This document shows positions 57,901 through 64,000 of a stretch of DNA of 64,000 nucleotides, piece after piece. The stretch's first letter is position 1. Every line of letters starts with the position of its first letter. The translations under genes were made by a program, and so were the position numbers. The stretch is from Aradus depressus (lineage: Eukaryota > Arthropoda > Insecta > Hemiptera > Aradidae). Below the pieces are notes generated by a model that ran no database searches, had not been told where the DNA came from, and was given only the letters and a program-made list of their open reading frames with translations. The DNA is taken from assembly GCA_963662175.1 (NCBI GenBank), contig OY759215.1, forward strand, positions 16,605,079 through 16,669,078. Reading direction: 5' to 3'.

Positions 57901-60900
57901 GAATATCTTAATATCGATAGGTTCAGCTTGAATCTTCAATAAGGTTCGATCACATTAATTGTAATTATTAGAGAATAAAAAGCTTATGTATGTATATTTA
58001 TCAATGTCTGAGCTCAAGATCGTAGGTTCGAAACCCGACCGAGGCCCTTAGTTTATTTTATCTGGGAGGTAAAATAAACTTAAGCACGCCGTCCTTCGGA
58101 TGGGACGTTAAGCGATGGTCCCTAGCCTGTACGATGTCAGGTACTCGTTAAAGACCCCTACTCTAGGTAAATAAAAATTTAGGATAGGTAAAATTTAGGA
58201 CTCCCACAGTAGAGTCGGGCTCATGTCCACCAGATTGACGAAAGAGCGCTCTGGTTTAAAGTTAAAGCCCGGGCATGAGTCATAAAACCTAACCCATATC
58301 AATGTCTCATACAGGGGTTGCAAATAAGAACGTTAACTTTGTGATATCGTCTATAACGTAACAGAAAATAGAAAATGGAACCTTACAGCGAGCTGTGTGT
58401 GTCTGACAGCTCCTCTAGGGACCAAACCAATTGAGTTGGAAATTTACTTATTTACTATATGTTGGGGTTATAACTTTACACATTTAGTTAACATTTTCAT
58501 CACTTAAAGTTTCAGAAATATTTTGCTGTGATAAGTAGGCGAGAGTGACTCATCTGAATTGCGACCGAAAGATAGGACTTGATTTTTTTCACTAATAATA
58601 TATATATTTTGGCTAATATGCATCGACTATAAGGCCAAAAATAAAAAAATAATATAGTTATTTTAAAACTTGCTAATAGTATATGTATGAATTAATTAGT
58701 TCTTAATAAAGATAACGGCAATATGAAACTGGTATTCTTATAATGTCAACGCATAAGCACTTCATTTCCTTTAAATGGACAATAAAACAATTTATTTGAT
58801 CACTTTCAAGTGTTTTACATTCACCATTTCATTTAATAAACGAATTGTTGGGATATCATCAAATAGTTTTTGTATAGTCTCCTGTGAAACTACTAACTAG
58901 CATTGTGACCCGGAGATGTCAGTATCTGTCATGCTATTTGGTGTCTTTTATCAGTATTTACGATACTTCAATAAATGTTATTGTTTTACGTTGTAAAAAA
59001 AGCCTCGAAATGGCATAAAGAATAATGCCTTTCCCGTGAGCTGTTTTAAAATGAATTTTTATTGGTTTTTCTCTCGCTTGAACCCATGTACCGTGCATAT
59101 TGGTCATAAAATAAAAATGGAATAATTAATTTCTTTTTCCCGGCCGATCAGTGCCAAGAAGAATCAGTGTGGGACCCAGCCCGAGCCGAGATTGAATAAT
59201 TTCATATAAGTAGTTAGTTATTGTGACTACTAGGTCATATCGCCTACTACCAGAGCGCTCTTTCATTACTGATGAACATGAATGAGCTCTATTATGGGTG
59301 TCCTAAATTTTGCCTACATTAAATTTGTATTCACCTACGGTAGGGCTCTGTAACGAGTACCTCCTGGCATCTTACAGGCTCGGGATCATAGCTTAACGTC
59401 TCATCCGAAGGACGGCGTGCTGAAGTTTAGTTTATCTCCCAAATAAATAAGGGCCTCGGCCGGGTTTTGAATCCGCGTTATTGAGCTCAGTAAGCAAGCA
59501 CACATACCACTGAGCTACCAGCGCCCTTTAATTTTATGTATTTATTTATTTTATTCAAATATTATTATTCCAATACTTAAAAAGAAGTAAAAAATGAACT
59601 TGTTTCATGATTTTATCTTACCGGTTTAAAAGTTCGAGAGATGGTGATCCTTCTCAATTGCATCATAAAAATTCTGTGCCGGGAATATGCGCAAAAAAGC
59701 GGTGCCCCTAAAACTTTTGAGGCGCTGTCATTATATATTTTTGTCTCTGTTATTAGTATGATTATTGATCTCTTTATTCTTTACTCACTCTACACTGTGT
59801 TATGATTGCAGGTAGCGAAGCTGTGGGAGGGCTGGGCTCGCTAGAGCTGACCAACCCGCTACTCCAGGCGAGGTGGTTCCTCAGAACTGCCGGCTACATG
59901 GACACTATCATCTACACTGTAGTCGAGGTCACCTTCTTTCTACTGTTTCTTGTAGTCCGTCTTGGATATGGTTCCAAACTTCTTATGTCCGTAAGTTGGT
60001 AATTTCATATTTCTTTTCTCCTCTTTTTACTCATTATATATTTCTATTTACTATCCGCTGATGTCTAAGAAACCCATACAAGGAGTGTAATTACAAAACA
60101 CAATATTTCATAAAATCAGCTTGTTTGAAACTATGACATTTAGTAATTTAATGACTCAAAATCAACATGAAAGCCTGCTTATTATGTTAAGTGACAGAGC
60201 TTGCGTTCTTTTGTGTCAGTTAGTGTACTGTGTGTTTGATTCAGATGAATAATGTTTTTTTTTTTCAGTGCGTGAAACTACATAGAATTTGACATAATTA
60301 ATAAACTAATAGTAAAAAAAAAAATTATTAAACATAGAATTGATTACTTGAGGGGGGGGGGAGTTCTTTTATTATTGAGAGGAAATAACATTGTAATTTG
60401 TATATTCAAAGTTACTTTTTCCACAGCAACATTTTCAAAGGACCCAGGTTAGACATGAGTTACGTAGTTGTCGTAGTACCTAGAGACGTGATATGTAATT
60501 TGGGGCTAGCAAAATATCAAGGGATAATTAAATAGGAATAAGTCATACTGAGTTATTGAAATCAAATGATTAAGAATATCAAGGTTTGACTTGATTATTA
60601 GTTAATGACTTTGAGTCATGCCCGGGCTTTAACTACGAGGTCATATCGCCTACTACCAGAGCGCTCTTCCGTCGCTCTGGAGGACATGAACCCAAAGAAT
60701 GGGAGTCCTAAATTTTTCCTAGGGTAAGGGTTTTTAACGAGTACCTGACATCGTACAGGCATAGCTTAACGTCCCATACGAAGGACAGCGTGCTCAAGTC
60801 TTTTTCACCTCCCAGATAAAAAACCTAAGGGCCTCGGCCGGGTTTTGAACTTAATTATTACAGTGGACCGAAGAAGTGTGGATACATCTGCCTTTCCACT

Positions 60901-62635
60901 ATATTTACATGCCATTGTTAGTTCGTGAAATATATTCATCTCCCCCCCCCCCCCCCCCCTCCCATTGAATAGTTGACATTGTTATTGTCCTATGGGTGTT
61001 TGGCGCTACATCCTAGTACAACACTGAGAAATACCAAGTGAGAAATCATCCGTCCAGAAGAGTACCAAATACCGATTTTACGGAATCATTAAGTGGGTAA
61101 ATCTTCCTCCAAACACACAAAAAGAAGTTCCGTTGACATCCACTTTCTCAATCAGATTACAATGAATGGATTGTGAACAATTTACTTCAAAAAAATACAA
61201 GCCTTCACTGGCACAAAGACATTGATTATATGACAGAGACAGCTGACCTTCTCATGCATCAAATATCCATTGTATAAAGTTCACATATGATTCTATACTA
61301 GCCAATTTTACACACTAGGAAGGGAGTGAAGGGGTTTCCTTCGGTACAGCCTACCCAAATTACAAATAAAGACAAATAAGTAGACCAGACGAATTAAAAA
61401 CATTTAGATAATGTTCAATAAGCATGATAAGTAGTGTTTCTAGGGAAAATAAGTTTTATTATATTTGTATCATATAATAAGACATATGGCATATCTTTTA
61501 CTCAAATCTAGCGTGCGTAAACTCATTAATAATGTATATATGTCAATACAAGCCCTAAAGAAGGCACACTCAGTGCCGAAAGCTTGACAGGAATTCTACA
61601 AGTTAGTTTTTATCGACATATCATCTCTTCTTCCTTATATTTGTACAATGTACGTTCCAGAATCAGGTAAATATTGACAATTTTTGTATTTGGTCTGACA
61701 AAATGAATAGTAGTTTGTGTTGAGTTTTGTTGTTGTAAACAGAATACAAAGAAGAAAATAAATAATATTATTGTATCATTGTTACGTTGTAGTTAATGTG
61801 TGCGGTAAATTGAAGAAAATAAAAACAGGTAGAATTGTAACTTGTGTTATAAGGATTCTGTTCTCTCACAAGTTTTCCAGTGCATGTTTTTATGTTCGGA
61901 TTGTTTTCAAAATTTTCTCATGAGTACTTTTGGAAATAAGGGGGTCCACTTTTGCTTTTGTTTAAAATAATAATAATAATAATAACTAGACAAATCTTTA
62001 TTGTTGAGACGATATTACTTCCTGCTCGTGCTTTAACTACAACGCCATATCGCCTACTACCAGAGCGCTCTTTCGTTGTTCTGGGGGTCATGCGCCCGAC
62101 TACTATGGGAGGCCTATTTTTTTCTTACCCAGGTTTTGTTACCAAGGGAGGCATCTTTAACGAGTAATTGACATCACACAGGCACGGGACCTCGCTGAAT
62201 GCCCCATTCGAAAGAGCGTGCGTGCTGAAGGTTGTTTTTGAAAGGGTTCTTTGTTTTAGAAGTGAATTTCATCTTTTATTAGAAGGCGAATTATTACAGT
62301 AAAACGTATATTTGATATATAAAACCATATCTTATACTTTAAAATTAATTGTAATTTTATTTTAGCTTTAAATACATTTTTAATGTGGTTTTCAGAAATT
62401 AAAATAAAAAAGGTGGAATCCTTGTGTACCTGGAATTGATTTTTTTTTTTTTTTTTTTAATTTTCAGGTATTGAAATCGCAAAAGTCACCTATGGCAGTC
62501 AAAGTGTGCACCGTCCTTCTTTATGTGATATCTCTGGCGTTTATCTACTCCATAGGGAGGTTCATCGCCCGGAAGTTCTTACGAGGTAACACAGGTAAAG
62601 ATGATGATGAGGAGGATGATGTTAAACTTAGCTGA
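51708..62635 (+). CDS. TLCD5: TLC-domain transmembrane protein (TLCD5 / TMEM136 family), four exons
   Basis: Exons 51708-51915, 54479-54646, 59812-59990 and 62468-62635 join in consistent phase to 240 codons, close to the vertebrate TMEM136 length. Family landmarks: an N-terminal hydrophobic helix (about 4-24), Arg-Ala-Ile-Ala-Ala-Ile-His around 41-47, GYFVYDFAWCL (86-96), the paired histidines of MLYHHLASIL (105-114), ELTNPLLQARWFLR (137-150), and hydrophobic segments about 158-175 and 198-214. The C-terminus is strongly acidic (KDDDEEDD) and ends KLS. TLC proteins are multi-pass membrane proteins linked to ceramide and phospholipid composition; this subfamily has no firmly established reaction. 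The start ATG 51708 has A at -3. The preceding ATG at 51700 opens a six-codon frame that overlaps it. Confidence 0.94.
53378..53696 (-). mobile_element. tRNA-derived SINE
   Basis: Complete body on the minus strand, from the GGGCGCCGGTAGCTTGCTTG head (A box altered by a small deletion) to the CATGAGTCACAATAC tail. In TLCD5 intron 1. Confidence 0.88.
54479..54646 (+). CDS. TLCD5: TLCD5 coding exon 2
   Basis: Acceptor TTGGTTAG, donor TCAG|GTATGT. Encodes GEQNTGLQVATMLVSVGYF and MLYHHLASILAMFYILFYG with the conserved His pair. Confidence 0.95.
54840..55025. mobile_element. Foldback element, diverged single arm
   Basis: AAATATTGTCTATTCCACAA, then AACTACCGGTTTCAGTATTG and CATCATTGTCAGGTTC, matching the left half of 19591-19918. 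The right arm is missing. Confidence 0.7.
55488..55785 (+). mobile_element. tRNA-derived SINE, copy with complete tRNA head
   Basis: GGGCGCCGGTAGCTCAGTGG at 55488 is the A-box end of a tRNA-like head, and CGTTCAAAACCCGG at 55541 is the B box; the head is about 70 nt. Body and tail (GCATAAGTCATAATAACG) follow. In TLCD5 intron 2. Confidence 0.92.
56500..56815. mobile_element. CTTCCCC-TIR MITE, partial copy without termini
   Basis: Internal family motifs in inverted orientation: TACCGATTTGATTCAAGATC, ATGTATTCTTTTTATAGGGA and GTTATCGTGTTCACAGAC, the last also seen at 16078. Confidence 0.55.
56855..56880. repeat. Poly(T) run, 26 bases
   Basis: Uninterrupted T run in TLCD5 intron 2. Confidence 0.9.
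58010..58288 (+). mobile_element. tRNA-derived SINE, 5'-truncated copy
   Basis: Starts GAGCTCAAGATCGTAGGTTC (B box intact: GGTTCGAAACCCG), keeps the body CGTCCTTCGGATGGGACGTT and the tail GGGCATGAGTCATAA. In TLCD5 intron 2. Confidence 0.9.
59215..59526 (-). mobile_element. tRNA-derived SINE with intact A box
   Basis: Minus-strand GGGCGCTGGTAGCTCAGTGG head, B box altered (ATTCAAAACCCGG), complete body. It ends about 285 bases before TLCD5 exon 3. Confidence 0.9.
59812..59990 (+). CDS. TLCD5: TLCD5 coding exon 3
   Basis: Acceptor GATTGCAG, donor TCC|GTAAGT. Carries the diagnostic ELTNPLLQARWFLRTAGY and a hydrophobic helix TVVEVTFFLLFLVVRLG. Confidence 0.95.
60604..60852 (-). mobile_element. 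tRNA-derived SINE, head-truncated copy
   Basis: Minus-strand body from GTTCAAAACCCGGCCGAGGC to CCCGGGCATGACTCAAAG. The proximal tRNA head is missing. Confidence 0.88.
60942..60959. repeat. Poly(C) run, 18 bases
   Basis: Eighteen uninterrupted C in TLCD5 intron 3. Confidence 0.9.
62025..62235 (-). mobile_element. tRNA-derived SINE, diverged partial copy
   Basis: Minus-strand body motifs TCGTTAAAGATG, GGCGATATGGCGTTGTAGTT and AAAGAGCGCTCTGGTAGTAG. The most diverged copy of the family in the window. Confidence 0.75.
62468..62635 (+). CDS. TLCD5: TLCD5 terminal coding exon
   Basis: Acceptor AATTTTCAG after a 22-base T run, phase 0, stop TGA 62633-62635. Encodes the last membrane helix KVCTVLLYVISLAFIYSIG and an acidic tail. 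GT-containing sites inside (ACGAGGTAAC, ACAGGTAAAG) could act as alternative donors. Confidence 0.9.
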   Translation, partial: VLKSQKSPMAVKVCTVLLYVISLAFIYSIGRFIARKFLRGNTGKDDDEEDDVKLS

Positions 62636-62798
62636 GGTTGTCCCGCCCAAAAGCACGTTTTGGAACCTGCTCCAAAACTTGCTGCTGGAGCCCAGCCTCA
62701 GGTCGGCGGTAACGAGAGGTAGTCAGGGTGTCCGGGAGAAAATCAAAATACACAATACCAAATGAACTCATAAATATATATGGTTATATTGTAGATAT

Positions 62799-62804
62799 AA
62801 TAAA
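62799..62804 (+). terminator. TLCD5: Poly(A) signal of TLCD5
   Basis: AATAAA 164 bases after the stop codon, followed by the TG/T-rich sequence CTTGTTTTGT. Confidence 0.65.
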
Positions 62805-63632
62805 ACTTGTTTTGTAAAATTTATTATTTACTTTACGTGATTTTTTTTTTTTTTTAATTTTGTATGCAAAAGAATGTATTCTGCTATTGTCAATATTGCC
62901 TTTAGAGTTTGTCATAACTTTCGGTCTTCCTCAGCTGAGACATGGCCGATAGGAGGGTAAGTGTGTGCATTGTTCCTCTCCCGCCTACCGAATGGCGAAC
63001 CATGGAACATTGTTGAAAGTTATTTTATTAGTTCGAAGATCGATAACTCAATCGGATGTTTGACATGTCAAAAAACGCCGAGTGTGTGTGTAAACGTATT
63101 AAACCTTGTCGCGCTGGGAGCGCCTCACAGTTTGAAACTGTCTGATGGGCTTAGCATAGAGCCAATTAAAAGAGAAATATTTATTCATTAACTATTTCTC
63201 TGTTATTTCGATTTAACCTCGCGAGAGAATTATTTAGTTCAGTGTGTATAATAGTTATCCAATTTTTTTAATGGTTTTTTGTTCAATATTTTCATTGCAA
63301 GTTAATCGAACTTGGACCCCGGTGTTTCCTTAAAATAGGTGGCAAAAATATCTCGCCTTTCCTGAAAAAGTTGACAACCAGAGGATATTTATAAATAAAA
63401 ATGTAAGAGGGTCTCTGAGTACTTTTGAAAACTATTTGGGTTTTATCAGGTTAAACAAAGGCCATGTCGTAAATGTATGTTCCTCAGTTTGACTGTTCAA
63501 CAAAACCATATTTTGAATCTGACTATTCTGGAATATCTTTTAGGATACGTATGTTTCAAAACCACTAGTTATAGATATAGATCGTATTTGTAAAAGTTAT
63601 TGAATCAATAAGATAAACATATTCCTTCTAAA

Positions 63633-64000
63633 TAAATAAAACAAACTTATTTTTGAAATATTGTCTATTCCACTAAAGATATATATACATATATAACTAC
63701 CGGTTTCGGCTTTATACCATCGTCAGGTCTAGTTATGAACTAAGTCAGTTTGCAAAGAGCGACCCTTCAAATACATCTCAGGTCAAAGGGGGCTATTAGA
63801 ACTTGGGAGTCCCCCGGCTGTACCGTTAGCTAACTCATGAAATATTTCTTAACAAAACCTAGTTCTAAATTTACATAAAACAATGTCACTAGACTAATAC
63901 GGGAAAAATAACAAATAAATAAGTACAAATACAAGTAAATAATAAAAAATAGAAATAAAATTAATAACAATGTTAAGATTTAGATAACTTGAAACATATA
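63633..64000. mobile_element. Foldback element, second well-preserved copy (runs off the window)
   Basis: TAAAACAAACTTATTTTTGA, TATTGTCTATTCCACTAAAG and CTACCGGTTTCGGCTTTATA match 19591-19900 with only a few differences through CAATGTCACTAGACTAATAC. The right arm, if present, is beyond or near the end. Confidence 0.8.

Overview
This is a gene-poor, AT-rich (visibly well over 60 % A+T) window of an invertebrate nuclear genome. Long introns with GT/AG splice sites, animal-specific protein families and dense interspersed repeats show a metazoan. The non-LTR retrotransposon types and the lipase style are compatible with an arthropod, but nothing in the window fixes the species.

Four conserved protein-coding loci can be read. 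(1) At 84-10267 (+) lie the last five exons of a secreted lipase of the pancreatic-lipase/phospholipase A1 superfamily; its 5' exons are upstream of the window. One of its introns contains (2) a small intronless gene on the same strand (5248-5676) for a UPF0235/DUF167 protein, the C15orf40/YggU family. (3) From 33973 down to 12781 (-) a complete coding sequence for the checkpoint kinase Chk1 can be assembled from nine exons, 448 codons, with every splice phase consistent. Lipase and Chk1 are convergent, with about 2.5 kb between their stop codons. (4) At 51708-62635 (+) four exons encode a 240-residue TLC-domain membrane protein, the TLCD5/TMEM136 family. The 17 kb between Chk1 and TLCD5 hold only repeats and one candidate minus-strand first exon beside an E2F-type site (50809-50950).

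Most of the remaining sequence is mobile-element debris. It includes: a tRNA-derived SINE (about 11 copies, both strands, mostly 30-33 kb and 45-62 kb); a MITE-like family with CTTCCCCAGC termini that can fold into hairpins; a 590-bp MITE with TGGTCACAGGG termini, one copy sitting inside a SINE; pogo/Tigger-type remnants; a Harbinger-like element carrying a MADF-domain ORF; several foldback elements, one over 1.1 kb; degenerate RTE- and Jockey-type reverse-transcriptase fragments; and a young endonuclease-only LINE copy with a perfect 12-bp target-site duplication and an internal poly(A) addition.

The four host genes show no sign of acting in one pathway: extracellular lipid hydrolysis, a small UPF0235 protein, DNA-damage checkpoint signalling and a membrane TLC protein. 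The most unusual signal is a set of unrelated foldback repeats that share a hammerhead-ribozyme-like core, CTGANGA, then one extra base, then a hairpin whose sequence changes but whose pairing is kept, then GAAAC.
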